Below are positions 46,493-57,524 of a DNA stretch of 64,000 nt, piece after piece. The DNA comes from Penicillus capitatus (lineage: Eukaryota; Chlorophyta). Positions within the stretch are counted from its first letter, which is position 1. The number at the start of each line of letters is the position of its first letter. A model generated the notes under the pieces. That model did no database searches, had not been told where the DNA came from, and saw only the letters and a program-made list of their open reading frames with translations. The translations under genes were made by a program, and so were the position numbers. The stretch is from the NCBI GenBank assembly GCA_965649825.1, contig OZ287698.1:1054001-1118000 (forward strand). Reading direction: 5' to 3'.

Positions 46493-48274
46493 ATGTCAAC
46501 AAAGCCCCCCGACCAAACCCGACCTGGCGAAGACTCCCTCGGTCGATTTGCGAACAACGCCGACCACTCGTCGCAGTATCGTGTATACCTTCGAGCACGC
46601 CTTCACTATCTGCCCTTTCTCAGCAACGCCGCGCTAGCCAATGTCCTGGAAAAGACCTGCCAGATTGATCCGAGCACTCTTTCCCGTGGTGCACAAGAAG
46701 AATCCGTCCGCGCCTACGCTAATGAGACACACCTACGCTTAATTGATGAAGATTGGCAATTACGCCTGAGTCGAGCACAATCAGAGCAAGAGAAGGCAGT
46801 GATTCTACACGAAACAACTTCCGCTCCGCCGTTCCAAAACGAAGAAGTTCTAAAACGCAAAACGCCAGTAGAATGGAGTGACGAGACGCTAGAATCCTTG
46901 GTTATGCATCCGACACGCAGACAGCCCTCAATGTCGCGCCCGGCGACGCCACCAGTCACGAAAAATGACCTTCCAGTGAAAGGCTTTCCCGCGGTCCTTC
47001 AACAAATCAGTAACGAGCTGGAAAAAGACGACACGCTAAAGACTCAATTAGTGGGTCTCCTTCAGAACCTATTATCCGGAGTCCAACCACCGAAAAAACT
47101 GTTGCAGGAAACCTTGAACGTGCTCACCTCATCGAAGAACAGTATGCATGGTCTTAAACTGGGACTCGATCTTAGTATCGAGACCATGAAAGCACACGGC
47201 ACTCCATGCGTCCAGAGTTCTCTACCTCCGAGAGCACGCGAAAACCCCAGACCATCTTACGCCAGTATTGCAAGAGCACATGTTCCCGAACCAGTTCGAG
47301 CTCCTCCTCGACGACCGACTGCGAGAAATGAACTGGCTGCCATGCGTCATGCAATCAGAGACGACGCCAGATCAGTGAAACTGCGATCAGTTAAAGCGGA
47401 CGGCGCCCGTCCCCCTGGTATAATTGCCAACGCAATCGCGAAGCTTATAGATGTCAGCATGCCCACGAATAAGATAGTGGAGGATGTGCGATGCGATTCG
47501 CGAGGTACCACATATGTCCAACTATTCACAGAGGGTTTTGAGACAAGACTGAAGACACTGCTTAATAAAACCGACTCAAACCAGGTAATCGACCTTGGTG
47601 ACGCAGGGTACTATACTATGAGCGAACCTACTAAATGCGAAGTAGCGGGTATGGCTCCTATTGTCATATCAGGGGTCAAGTCGTCGCACAGCCCAGCCCA
47701 GATAGCAACAGAAATCTGGGAAATGAACGCGACGAGATGGGGCCTTAGCAACGAACGGTGCGCACAGCACATCGCTGGTATCTCCCGCCTAAATCGTCGA
47801 GTCAGACCACGAGACGGAGAAGACAAATCACCTAATCCAACCTGGGTACCTTCAAAGAGCATCAAAATGTTTGTTTCTAGAGACCTCCTTCGAGCCATGG
47901 CCACCCCCGAAGAAAGATACCTGATTCGCTACGAGTATGAATTCCTAGAGGGCCGCCCGTTCAACAAACCACTCCGAGTCTGCGAAAACTGCGGTACATT
48001 GGCGGAACACGACGCCAGAGCATGTCGCCGGCCTCCACGGTGCAACATTTGTCACGGAAACCACCGATCAGCTGACTGCAAGAGGAACATCCCCTTTGCC
48101 CCTAATATGCCCTCTGGATCTGTTCGAGATACTCCCAGGAGCAAAGCTAGATCCCCCCTACTGACCAAGACCTCGGGTGAGAGAAGAGAAGCCTTGGTAC
48201 ATGACACGCCCTCCGACTACGGCAGACATAACACAGATGATATGTGCATTGACTCGAAGCCCCAAGATGAATGA
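46493..48274 (+). CDS. LINE ORF1 protein with tandem zinc knuckles
   Basis: 593 residues. The N-terminal half is helical and basic, the middle looks like an RNA-binding fold, and two CCHC knuckles lie near the C terminus (CENCGTLAEHDARAC and CNICHGNHRSADC). ORF1 proteins of I/Jockey-type elements bind element RNA and form particles with ORF2 product. Its stop overlaps the ORF2 start in ATGAATGA (48267-48274). Confidence 0.88.
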   Translation: MSTKPPDQTRPGEDSLGRFANNADHSSQYRVYLRARLHYLPFLSNAALANVLEKTCQIDPSTLSRGAQEESVRAYANETHLRLIDEDWQLRLSRAQSEQEKAVILHETTSAPPFQNEEVLKRKTPVEWSDETLESLVMHPTRRQPSMSRPATPPVTKNDLPVKGFPAVLQQISNELEKDDTLKTQLVGLLQNLLSGVQPPKKLLQETLNVLTSSKNSMHGLKLGLDLSIETMKAHGTPCVQSSLPPRARENPRPSYASIARAHVPEPVRAPPRRPTARNELAAMRHAIRDDARSVKLRSVKADGARPPGIIANAIAKLIDVSMPTNKIVEDVRCDSRGTTYVQLFTEGFETRLKTLLNKTDSNQVIDLGDAGYYTMSEPTKCEVAGMAPIVISGVKSSHSPAQIATEIWEMNATRWGLSNERCAQHIAGISRLNRRVRPRDGEDKSPNPTWVPSKSIKMFVSRDLLRAMATPEERYLIRYEYEFLEGRPFNKPLRVCENCGTLAEHDARACRRPPRCNICHGNHRSADCKRNIPFAPNMPSGSVRDTPRSKARSPLLTKTSGERREALVHDTPSDYGRHNTDDMCIDSKPQDE

Positions 48275-51200
48275 GTTTCAGACCGACACGAGCCATTGTC
48301 CAGTCCCCTCAGATTTACACCCTCTCTACTCTTCCATCAGTAACCCCTCTCTGCACGAAGCTCGATCTCGATCTCGATCTCGATCTCGATTAACTGTTAG
48401 CTCCAACTCTACGCTTACCCTTGATTCACTTTTGATACTACAACAAAATGTCAGAGCAAATAAACTGCTTACTGAACTGACCTTGCTCAAACATTCTCCG
48501 GATCTTTTCCTTATTTCAGACCCTCCTAAATGTATTAGAGAAGGCTGGTGCCCCCCAGGCTTTCGATGCGTCCTGCCGCACGGCCACTGTGGGACCGGCC
48601 ACTGTTGTATCGTTATCAAAGATTACATAGCTTATAACGAAGTTTTCACTTCCAGTAACAGAGTTTGCGCACTAACCATTAAAGTTAACTCTCGTTCCAT
48701 CGGTTTTGTTTGCTGCTATATTCAGCACACAAGTGCTGCAGGTCTTCAGCACGTTAAAGATACTCATCTTTCTCTTGAGTCCCAAGGAGTATCCTCGGTT
48801 ATTGGCGGAGACTTTAACTCCCATAGCAGCTTATGGGGCCCGATCTCAACACCTACGTGCAATTCTGGACGACAAGTAGAGAATTGGCTCGAACACTCGA
48901 CACTCAGCCTCCACAATCATTACCCCTGCATCGAAACATTCCGCAACTCAAGAAATGAACGAAGCTGGATAGACCTTACATGCACATCGGATAGAATTGC
49001 CAACTGGATCCAAAACTGGATAGTGACCCGTTGCGATGAAGACCTCTCCGATCACAACCTGATCAGCTTCAGAATCGTCACAGAGGAAAACGTTAAACTC
49101 TCCGATCGCATTCAAGACTGGAGAAACTGCAACTGGGACTCCCTCAGTCTTTATCTGGAGAGAGACCTTAAAAACGAAGGATGGCTCGACTTCGAATGGG
49201 ACAAGATAACCACGGGCGAAGAATTGGACACCCGTATCTTGGAACTCGAAGATGCAATCAGACGCTCAACCAGAAAACTAATCCCCATGAGAAGGAAGAC
49301 TTCGATGAGGAAACACTGGTGGAATCCGGAACTTACTCGTTTGCACAGAGACCTCAAAAGAAAACAACGAAGACTCTGGAAACTCACATCAAAAGGCCGC
49401 CCTCCAGATGTCCTCGAATCAGCACGAATCGATAGAGATGAGGCGAAAAAGAATTTTCAAAAAGAGGCCAACGCTGCAAAAACCAAGTCCTGGAGAATTT
49501 TTCTCGAAAACACAGATAAAACGAACATGTGGTCCAATTTCAAGCGCATCACCAAGCAAAAGAAGAGAGTCGATCTGTCGTATGTCACGGATTTGGAAGA
49601 CCAAGTCCGGTCTTCCCCCCTGGAGGTGGCCAATGCTCTGGCCGAGAAATTCATCCCGGACATTCCAGGAACTTGCTCCCCGACTGAAGCCATGAATGAT
49701 GACGAACCGATGGTCGCCTCAGACACACTTCTCACAGATCTGCCTATTGCATTAACGGATTTCCCTGAAGTCACTGAGAGTGAAATAGTCAGAGGCGTAT
49801 TCGGCAACAAGCCATATGGCGCTGTTGGAATCGACAGAATCCCCAATCAACTCTACAGGATAGCATTTCCCTTCCTAAAAAGAATGCTATTGGGTATTGT
49901 GAACTGCGTACTGAGAACCTCACACCACTGTCATCATTGGAAAACTGCTGCCGTCGTCGCAGTACCCAAGACCACCCAACATCTTAACTCGGTAAAATCT
50001 CTCCGTCCGATCAGTCTGTTGTGTGCCTTAGGAAAAATAGTTGAAAAAATCATCACGGACCGTCTGGCACACTGGGCAGAATCTAACATGGTCTTGTCTG
50101 ACAAGCAGTTCGGTTTCAGGAAGCAAAAGTCTTGCGAGACTGCATTGGCCAACCTCATTGACAGAGCTGAATCATGCTTCGATCAAGGACAGGACATGCT
50201 GGTAGCCTCCCTAGACCTGTCGTCAGCTTTTGACACTATTAATGGCTCCAAATTACTTTCGAGACTGAGGGACCTGGAAGTCCCTCCGTACCTGCTATCT
50301 TGGCTGCAGAACTATGTGAACGATCGCCACTGTGTCATTAAGGTTGCTGACCAAGAGTTCAGTTACCCAGTTCTCTCGGCCTGCCCACAAGGCAGTCCAC
50401 TGAGCCCTTTACTGTTCAACCTTTACGTTAACCAAGTTCTGGAGCAGCACGAAACTCCCCCCTCTAATACTCCAAGACTCTCTCCCCCTGACGCTCATTC
50501 TTCGCAATCCGGCATACAGGCTTATGCTGATGATCTACTGGTGTGGACTACAGGTCCCCTGGACACAGAAAACCAGTCTAACCTCCAATCACATCTAGAT
50601 AAAATCCACCTCTGGACCAAAGAAGCCGGTCTGATGCTAAACCCAACAAAGTGTGTCACCATCCGACTATCTCGAAAGCGGGGCGGAAGGCCTCCTCTTA
50701 AGATGTTGATCGACGGGACGGAACTAGTAGAAAACTCAGTGATCAAGTACCTTGGACTCCAGATCGACAGGAAACTCCAATGGCGAGAACACGTCAAATT
50801 CGCAGTGCAAAAAGCCAACAAACGACTGCTCACTCTCAGGAAGATTTCTGGCCATCGCTGGGGGATTGATTCGACGATCATGGCAAAGCTAGTAAAGATG
50901 GGAGTTCTCCCAACCCTTTACTATGCTGCTCCAATCTGGGCCTCCGCTCGAGCCAATCCTCAAACCCTGCGATCACTGGAAGTGATTACAAGACAACTTG
51001 CTCTGATTGTGACAGGATGTCTAAAGACTACAGCCTACGCACCGTGCTATGCACTATCTGGACTATATGAACCAGATCTGGAAATCTCTCGCCGCTTAAT
51101 AGTGTTCGGAAGACGCTTACACTCAATCGAGCGATCCTGCATACAAAGAACCACAAGGTCACAGTTTCGCCTCAACACGGAAGCAAAAAGAATCGCACGA

Positions 51201-52454
51201 CAACAAGTAACCCCTGACATTCTTCTCTCGCCCAGTCAAATCGCTTGGGGCATCGCACCTTACGAGTCGAACCTCTGGATTCGACCAGGTAATTCCAAAC
51301 TTCCATCCTCCCCAAGCGACGGCAAATACTACTGCATCCTTAAGAAACTACCAGACTCCCTCTGTTTCGCATGGTCCTGGCGCCATGCTTGTGTCTCACA
51401 GGAAGGTTCCTTTGCTTTACCTCTTAGCCTTGAAGAAGATCAAGCTGAAGCGATCGGCATCCTACTATCGCTGCCTCGCATCTACGCACAAGAAGCCCAA
51501 GAATGCAGATATCGATCACCTGACTGTACTCTACAACGCCTCATTCTGCACTCTAAGAACTCAGGACTTCGGAAATATCTGCTCAAGCTGCAAAACATCC
51601 CACGTCTCGCTTACCTGTTGCAGCTATGGATTCGAAATATCCAACTCAATGGCATTGAAGTCAGCTGGCTTCGCCCGGATGAATTCTGCGATCTCAGTGC
51701 GTGGCGCCGCACCAAGATTATTGCTAAGCAGTGCAACTCGCACCTCCCGCCTCAAAGATGTGAAGACCCGTCTTCTAGCGAAGGCACTTTGAGTCTTGAG
51801 GACCTCTTATCGCTCGCCGGCCTGTGCAACAAGAAGATGAAGAAGATCCTGAAAGACTACTCGAATGCCTACATGAATGCCACTCTCCTTGCCTCTGACG
51901 TCGGTCTTGCCACCACTGACCTGATCAGGATCTGCCCCGACTTCAAGTTTACTGGAAACTCCTTCCCTGCCCATGGACTTGATCGAACAACTGGCTCCGC
52001 CCTGAATCAATTCCTAACTGCCCACATGCCAGCAAACACGTATCTCGAAAGATTCCAACTGCCCTCTTTTCATAAGATCTGCTGCCACGACCACTGGAAT
52101 GAACTGGATAACACGACCCATGACTTCAGAGATCATATCCTCATGCAGTGCGACGACCAGCATATCCAAGCGCTCCGTGTGGCGACCTTCCAAGGAGTCA
52201 TTCCTCCGTACTCCAGATGTATTACATGGCCAACAGCAATGTCAAACATCAACTCTCTGGCAAGTTTCGCAAAGGCCATCCTGAAGATTCCATGGTTTTA
52301 CCGCCTCAAACAGAACAACACGACTTGGTCGGCAGAAACATCCCAATCTTGCCTCTCGCTTGATCCGAATGCCGCTTTTGCCAGTTGCATGGAGCATCCA
52401 TCTACCTCACTGGGTAATAGATCGGCGATGAACTGGCTACTGAGCATAAGTTAA
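48267..52454 (+). CDS. LINE ORF2: endonuclease, reverse transcriptase, zinc finger
   Basis: 1395 residues from ATG 48267; the frame is open from further upstream but inside ORF1. The APE endonuclease shows LILQQNVRA, GGDFNSHSSLWG, SWIDLTC and LSDHNLISF. The reverse transcriptase shows LRPISLLCALGKIVEKII, LDLSSAFDTI, CPQGSPLSPLLFNLY and the catalytic AYADDLLVW. A CCHC-like cluster near the end (CCHDHWNELDNTTHDFRDH, then C) is typical of these elements. No convincing RNase H active site is visible. Near 48361 a (GATCTC)n run encodes Arg-Ser repeats. The enzyme nicks target DNA and primes cDNA synthesis there. Confidence 0.9.
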   Translation: MNEFQTDTSHCPVPSDLHPLYSSISNPSLHEARSRSRSRSRLTVSSNSTLTLDSLLILQQNVRANKLLTELTLLKHSPDLFLISDPPKCIREGWCPPGFRCVLPHGHCGTGHCCIVIKDYIAYNEVFTSSNRVCALTIKVNSRSIGFVCCYIQHTSAAGLQHVKDTHLSLESQGVSSVIGGDFNSHSSLWGPISTPTCNSGRQVENWLEHSTLSLHNHYPCIETFRNSRNERSWIDLTCTSDRIANWIQNWIVTRCDEDLSDHNLISFRIVTEENVKLSDRIQDWRNCNWDSLSLYLERDLKNEGWLDFEWDKITTGEELDTRILELEDAIRRSTRKLIPMRRKTSMRKHWWNPELTRLHRDLKRKQRRLWKLTSKGRPPDVLESARIDRDEAKKNFQKEANAAKTKSWRIFLENTDKTNMWSNFKRITKQKKRVDLSYVTDLEDQVRSSPLEVANALAEKFIPDIPGTCSPTEAMNDDEPMVASDTLLTDLPIALTDFPEVTESEIVRGVFGNKPYGAVGIDRIPNQLYRIAFPFLKRMLLGIVNCVLRTSHHCHHWKTAAVVAVPKTTQHLNSVKSLRPISLLCALGKIVEKIITDRLAHWAESNMVLSDKQFGFRKQKSCETALANLIDRAESCFDQGQDMLVASLDLSSAFDTINGSKLLSRLRDLEVPPYLLSWLQNYVNDRHCVIKVADQEFSYPVLSACPQGSPLSPLLFNLYVNQVLEQHETPPSNTPRLSPPDAHSSQSGIQAYADDLLVWTTGPLDTENQSNLQSHLDKIHLWTKEAGLMLNPTKCVTIRLSRKRGGRPPLKMLIDGTELVENSVIKYLGLQIDRKLQWREHVKFAVQKANKRLLTLRKISGHRWGIDSTIMAKLVKMGVLPTLYYAAPIWASARANPQTLRSLEVITRQLALIVTGCLKTTAYAPCYALSGLYEPDLEISRRLIVFGRRLHSIERSCIQRTTRSQFRLNTEAKRIARQQVTPDILLSPSQIAWGIAPYESNLWIRPGNSKLPSSPSDGKYYCILKKLPDSLCFAWSWRHACVSQEGSFALPLSLEEDQAEAIGILLSLPRIYAQEAQECRYRSPDCTLQRLILHSKNSGLRKYLLKLQNIPRLAYLLQLWIRNIQLNGIEVSWLRPDEFCDLSAWRRTKIIAKQCNSHLPPQRCEDPSSSEGTLSLEDLLSLAGLCNKKMKKILKDYSNAYMNATLLASDVGLATTDLIRICPDFKFTGNSFPAHGLDRTTGSALNQFLTAHMPANTYLERFQLPSFHKICCHDHWNELDNTTHDFRDHILMQCDDQHIQALRVATFQGVIPPYSRCITWPTAMSNINSLASFAKAILKIPWFYRLKQNNTTWSAETSQSCLSLDPNAAFASCMEHPSTSLGNRSAMNWLLSIS

Positions 52455-52717
52455 AAGCCGCCCTGCCCCACCATCAATGCCCTCGGCCATAACCTCCGTC
52501 TGAGCCAGATTTACTCGTCATACTGTCAAGGATCGCCCTGCCTGGGGTAGCTCGTGAGGTAGTCTGGTCTCCATTCGCAACTGACCAGGCTGATTCGGAT
52601 TCCAAAGATGTGATCTGTCCTTCTTTCATTGTGAAACGAGTCTTTTACAACACGTGGTCCTTGTTCAAGTGGCTGATATGCGTTATGCACTGCCACTATA
52701 ATCCCCTTTAAATGATG

Positions 52718-52729
52718 ATCCGTGCAAGT
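52718..52729 (+). repeat. Right target-site duplication in POLD1
   Basis: A perfect second copy of the 12-bp target at 46391-46402. Confidence 0.92.
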
Positions 52730-55177
52730 CGCCTGAAGATGCGCAACTCCCAATTCAGTTCCAAGGCATACGGCACGCACGAGTACAAAGAGATCAGTGT
52801 GGAAGGCCGCGTTCAGTTTGACTTGATGCTGTCCATCCAGAGAGATCACAAACTCAGCTCCTACTCACTCAATTCCGTTTCGGCGCACTTTCTGGGGGAG
52901 CAGAAAGAAGATGTGCACCATTCGTGTATTACGGATCTACAGAACGGCAATCCCGAAACACGGCGACGTTTGGCCGTCTACTGCATCAAAGCACGATAAG
53001 TGATGTGACAACACCAGTGGACTGACTCTATGGTTATCTAGGATGCATACTTGCCACAGAGGCTGATCGACCGACTGATGTACATGTACAACTATATGGA
53101 GATGGCCCGCGTCACGGGTGTCCCTTTCAGTTATCTCCTGACAAAGTGTCCTCCAGCTTCTCTCCAAAGGGATCGAGCATTACTCTATTTGTGTGATATA
53201 GAGGGCAAAGTATCAAGGTCTACTCTCAGCTTTTGAGAAAAGCACGAAACAAAGGCATCATCATTCCGAGTCTCAAAGTGCGTGGTGGCTTCTCTCTGTG
53301 ATGTTGTCGAGATGTGTGTATTCAGTCTGGTGGTCAAACGCAGGGTGTGGCCTACGAAGGAGCGACGGTGTTAGACGCATGTCAAGGGTACTATGATTCT
53401 CCAGTGGCGACACTCGATTTTGCCTCACTGTATCCTTCCATCATGATAGCTCACAATCTCTGCTACACTACTCTTGTTCCCAAAGACAAGTACAGGCAGC
53501 ACAAGATGTTTTCATTTTCGATGCATTCCTGTCTGTGCGTGCAGGATCGCAACGCTCGCTCCCAAGGAGACTGAGATGTCGCCATGTGGAAACGCATTTG
53601 TCAAGGCATCTGTGCAGAAGGGTCTATTGCCTGAAGTACTGGAGGAATTGCTGGCTGCCAGAAAACGGGCAAAAGCAGATTTGAAGAAAGCCACCGATCC
53701 TTTTCAGAAAGCTGTGTTAGATGGTCGCCAACTGGCATTGAAAGTCAGTGCTAACAGTGTCTATGGCTTCACCGGTGCGACGGTTGGCAAACTGCCATGT
53801 CTCGAGATTTCTTCGAGCGTTACTGCCTACGGCCGTGAAATGATCCACCATACCAGACGGCTGGTTCTCAGTCTCTTCAACAGAGACAAAGGATACGAAG
53901 CGGACTGTGAGGTCATTTACGGAGACACCGATTCCGTCATGGTCAATTTCAATGTCCCCAGCATCGAAAGATCGATGGAGTTGGGCAAGAAGGCGGCTGA
54001 GGAGATCACTCGGACCTTCCCTCCGCCAGTGAAACTGGAATTTGAGAAGGTCTACTGTCCTTACCTTCTCATGACAAAGAAGCGATATGCTGGGTTGCTC
54101 TGGACACGACCTGAAAAGTACGACAAGATGGACACAAAGGGCATCGAATCGGTGAGACGGGACAATTGCTTGCTGGTACGAAGAGTGGTCACGACCTCTC
54201 TGGAGAAACTCCTCATTCAACGAGACATTGAAGGCGCCGTGAAATATGTCAAGGGGACGATCTCTGATCTGCTGATGAACCGATTGGATCTCAGCGAACT
54301 GGTCGTGTCCAAAGTGAGAGATCTCTTGGCGAGTGGGCAAGGCAACCGTGTGCGTTTAGGGACTGTCGAGAGACGCCGGAGACTACGAGACCAAGATTGC
54401 ACACGTCGAGCTGGCAAAGAAGATGCAGAAGCGCGATCCGGCTACCGCACCAGGTGCGTCTGTCCCTCGCCTGCCCAGGCCGTCGATCGATGCTGCGAAG
54501 GGATCGGCGATCGGGTGCCATATGTCATTATCAAGGCTGCCAAGGGCGCAAAGGCGTACGAGAAGGCAGAGGATCCCATCTTTGCACTGGAACACAACCT
54601 GCCGATCGACTTCCAGCACTACGTCGATCACCATCTGTCGCAGCCGATCGTTCGGATCTTCGAGCCCATTCTGAAGGAGAGAGTCAAGGAGCTTCTCAAC
54701 GGAGAGCACACCCGAAGCGTCATTGTCTCGACGCCGTCTGCCGCCTCGGGAGGCATCATGAGATTCGTCAAGACCCGTCCCAAGTGCTTGGGATGCAAAG
54801 CGCCGTTGGACGAAGGGTTCGCCACGCTCTGCAAGCACTGCGAGCCCGACATGCCGCGAATCTACGTCGACCATCTCGCCAAGTGGGATCCACCTTGTGC
54901 GAGACATCCATCGATCGGCAGCCGTGCCGTTCTAGGGTGAATGACCTGGAAGACATGTTCGGTCGACTGTGGACACAATGTCAGACCTGTCAGGGCAGTA
55001 TCATGCAGGAGGTGCTCTGCACCAATCGAGACTGTCCGATCTTCTACAGGAGAAAGAAGGTGCGCAAGGATCTCAACGACGCCCACAAGAACCTCGTCAA
55101 ATTCAACGACGCATAAACGTGTCGCGCTTTCACACAAGGAACCCATGCGCGCGAGTGATGTAAAGAAGCCAGAGACG

Positions 55178-56300
55178 TCAGAGAAGCCATGGCTTGTCCG
55201 CCCTTGGCTTTCTCTTGAAGATTTTCGTCACTCTCTTCGACAGCGAATTGAATTTTTGGATCGTCTCTTCAAAACGGCGATCCGTTCGAACCTCTGCCAA
55301 GTCTGGATCGCTGCGCAATGTCTCGAAGTCTTCAAACTCCAAATCCAGCAGCGCTTCGAGACATGTCATGGCGCTGTCCATTTCTCCAAGCTTCCCATAG
55401 CAGCAGACGATGTTGTACAGCGCCGCGTGTTCTTCACTCTGACTCGGTCCGCTGAATTCCGTCGCCTGTCCGGCGTAACGAAATCTGCCCTCGCCTGAAA
55501 GCCACCTCGTTGACAGCATGGACAGACACGTCCTCTATTCTTACCCGGCAGTTCAAGAGAGGCGTTGAAAGCATCGAGTGCTTCTGAATAGCGTTGCTCT
55601 TGAAATCTCTCCAGGGGCATCATCTTTCAGGAGCTGCATGGCAGTGACCGGGGCACCATAGAATCTCCCGTTAAGTTTGGAGCGTACAGAAAGGAGTGTT
55701 CCATCCAGAGAGGCGCCAGCATAAACTTTACGGCAGAAACAGAACCCCGTGGCCCGAGACACTCGTGTCCCTTCTGCGCTGCCCACCTAACACGGCAGTA
55801 TAGAAGACGTCGTCTCCCGATGCGATGTTATTCCCACCCGTAATGTAATGGAGTGCTGGAATCCGGGTCCTACTCCGAGAGAGGCACTTACCCCTCCATT
55901 CAACCCAATTTGCGTCTCCCCTGGAATGATAGATGCTTGTCGGATGAAAGCAGAGAGAGACCTACCTGTGAATGCGTTAATGGATTCGGGTGTGGACAAC
56001 AGGATGACGGAATCCATCAGTTGCCCTCCGATCTGCAATCCTGCGCCGAAGCTGGCAGAACTCAGTGAACAGGGTCGACCCCAGTGCCGCTCGCTACCCA
56101 CCCTCGACAGCACGAGTCCTTTGGAGCAGGACATGCTCTCGGGTATGAAAGTGCATCTACTGCACGTTACCTGTCCCGAATCGGCAGGAACTCACACCGA
56201 ATGCCACTTTGAGCTCGGAGAGAACGACAATGCCCTCTGTTGAATTGAGGAGATCCTCTGGCACCACTCCAGGGACACTGAGCACTAACTGGCAGGACAG
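55178..56300 (-). CDS. SYLF-domain protein joined to a TPR tail, with a one-base frame conflict
   Basis: Exons 56171 to about 56300 (5' end unresolved), 55966-56118, 55838-55920, 55545-55786 and 55178-55494 carry a SYLF (Ysc84-type) lipid-binding domain. Its landmarks are STEGIVVLSELKVAFG, FGTGLVLSRV, GAGLQIGGQLMDSVILL, NAFTG, VYAGASLDGTLLS and GRFYGAPVTAMQLL. Directly after comes a plastid-style TPR segment: RYSEALDAFNASLELPG, then LYNIVCCYGKLGEMDSAM and FEDFETLRSDPDLAEVR. Inside exon 55545-55786 the two halves lie one base out of phase, near 55605-55630. SYLF proteins bind phosphoinositides. This may be one fused gene with a shift or error, or two overlapping genes. It converges on POLD1, about 60 bp apart. 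Confidence 0.65.
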
Positions 56301-56709
56301 AAGTGTGAAAATGTGTACGCTCGCAAGCGTGTCATCACAGAAACATCGCCACTCAAAATCAATGTGTCAACGCCTTCCGTTCGTTTCGCTTCACTCCAAG
56401 GCGATCAATAGTTTCCCCCTAACGGTCTGCAACGCTCGTACACACGCCGTTGTCGCATCCATGACGTCGCATCTGTCGAAAGGCGAACGACATCCGTCAG
56501 GCACTGTCTGGTGGTGCTTTTTGCCCTGGACTCTGGATTGTTGCGATGCCGGTTATCCGATCGCGCTCTTTGCGTCCATACATCCCAACCCGCACGTACA
56601 TACACATGTACTCGACGGCAAACCGTTGTTTGTACATCCATGCGGTGATAGACACAGTTCTCAACCGTACTGTCTCTTGTCCTCGTTCGGGGTGGTGGTC
56701 TCGGTGACG

Positions 56710-57524
56710 ATGGGTTCGTCGCAGTCCAGCATGAACGCGCGTCGCAGCTTGAGCTCTTTCTTCAGTGGCTGTTCATCGACGGACGAGTTGCTTTTCAAAT
56801 GGAATGCCCCGCTTGACGAGGCATTTCTAGAAAAGGAAAACTCAGAAGTCCTCTGTATTAAGGCAGCAGCCAAACTGCGTTTAAGAAACGGCTCCAGCGT
56901 GGGATGCGACTGTCTGCGTTGCGCAAAGAGAATGCTCATGCATAGGGGAAGGAAGCGGAAGCGGAGTTCCAGTTCAGTGACGACGGGGCCTTGGTGCTGG
57001 GCGGATTCGAGGACGTCGACTTGACGCTCGACGGGGAGTTATCGGATCGCTGTGGCGTTCGTGGCGATCGGATGCCATTGGATCCTGCGAGTTATCGAAA
57101 AATACAGCAGGAAGTCGAATCTCTCAAGAGAGAAAACAGCAGGCAATGGATCACAGATGTCATCATCATGCCTTGCGATGTTTTTGCGATTGGTAGGTTA
57201 TCTCGAACATTGTGTGAAATGGATGCCCAGGCGGCAGATCTGGTGGCCCAATGTTCAGCAGCGTTGCAAGACAACAATGCGCAGCTGCGTGCTGCACATC
57301 AGTTGGCGTCAGAACTGAGTGGCGTTGTCGAATGCCTGAAGGAAGACGCGCAGAAAAAAGCAGATCTGATAACGGAACTCAAGGTGGAGAAGGATCTACT
57401 GAACGGCCGTTTGGAAGCAGCACTGGACGAGATCTACAGAACAACGGGAAATTCGACGTGCACTGTGCGAGAGCGGCTGCCTATGATGCCAACATCTCCT
57501 CAGTGTCCCGGAGATTTCAGTTAG
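56710..57524 (+). CDS. Hypothetical coiled-coil protein with N-myristoylation signal
   Basis: Starts MGSSQSSMNARRSLSSFF, a good myristoylation context. A segment with FKWNAPLDEAFLEKENSE is followed, after an intron or introns in about 56850-56947, by EAEAEFQFSDDGALVLGGF. Coiled coil comes next (YRKIQQEVESLKRENS; later VVECLKEDAQKKADLITELK). One intron near 57160-57215 is likely. The last residues are uncertain because a second frame (to 57589) is also plausible. No family recognised. It may be a membrane-associated scaffold. Confidence 0.45.

Larger units (their letters stand above)
46403..52717 (+). mobile_element. Apparently intact LINE in a POLD1 exon
   Basis: A 6315-bp non-LTR element: about 90 bp of 5' UTR, ORF1, an overlapping ORF2 and about 260 bp of 3' UTR ending in AAATGATG rather than a poly(A). 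Both ORFs are open over full length and the target duplication is perfect. The insertion is therefore young and perhaps still active. It is in the same orientation as POLD1. Confidence 0.93.
44919..55116 (+). pseudogene. POLD1: DNA polymerase delta catalytic subunit, interrupted by a LINE
   Basis: Fourteen exons can be phased: 44919-45162, 45211-45288, 45333-45439, 45487-45725, 45776-45924, 45975-46039, 46088-46402 continuing at 52730-52990, then 53042-53145, 53202-53277, 53326-53495, 53545-54313, 54360-54453, 54501-54882, 54936-55116. Without the insertion they encode 1077 residues, normal for the family. The exonuclease shows SVDIECEGRK and GYNICNFDLPYL. The polymerase has [28 protein letters not shown] and YGDTDSVM. 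The two C-terminal cysteine clusters start at CLGC and CQTCQG. Pol delta makes the lagging strand and is essential. The LINE at 46403-52717 sits inside exon 7, so this copy cannot give full protein unless the insertion is removed from RNA. Introns 52991-53041 and 53496-53544 are GC-AG. Confidence 0.92.

Noticed and set aside
48361-48390. (GATCTC)n microsatellite as a regulatory or CRISPR-like repeat
   Set aside because: A short simple repeat coding Arg-Ser in LINE ORF2. No spacer structure; no CRISPR array exists in this eukaryotic window.
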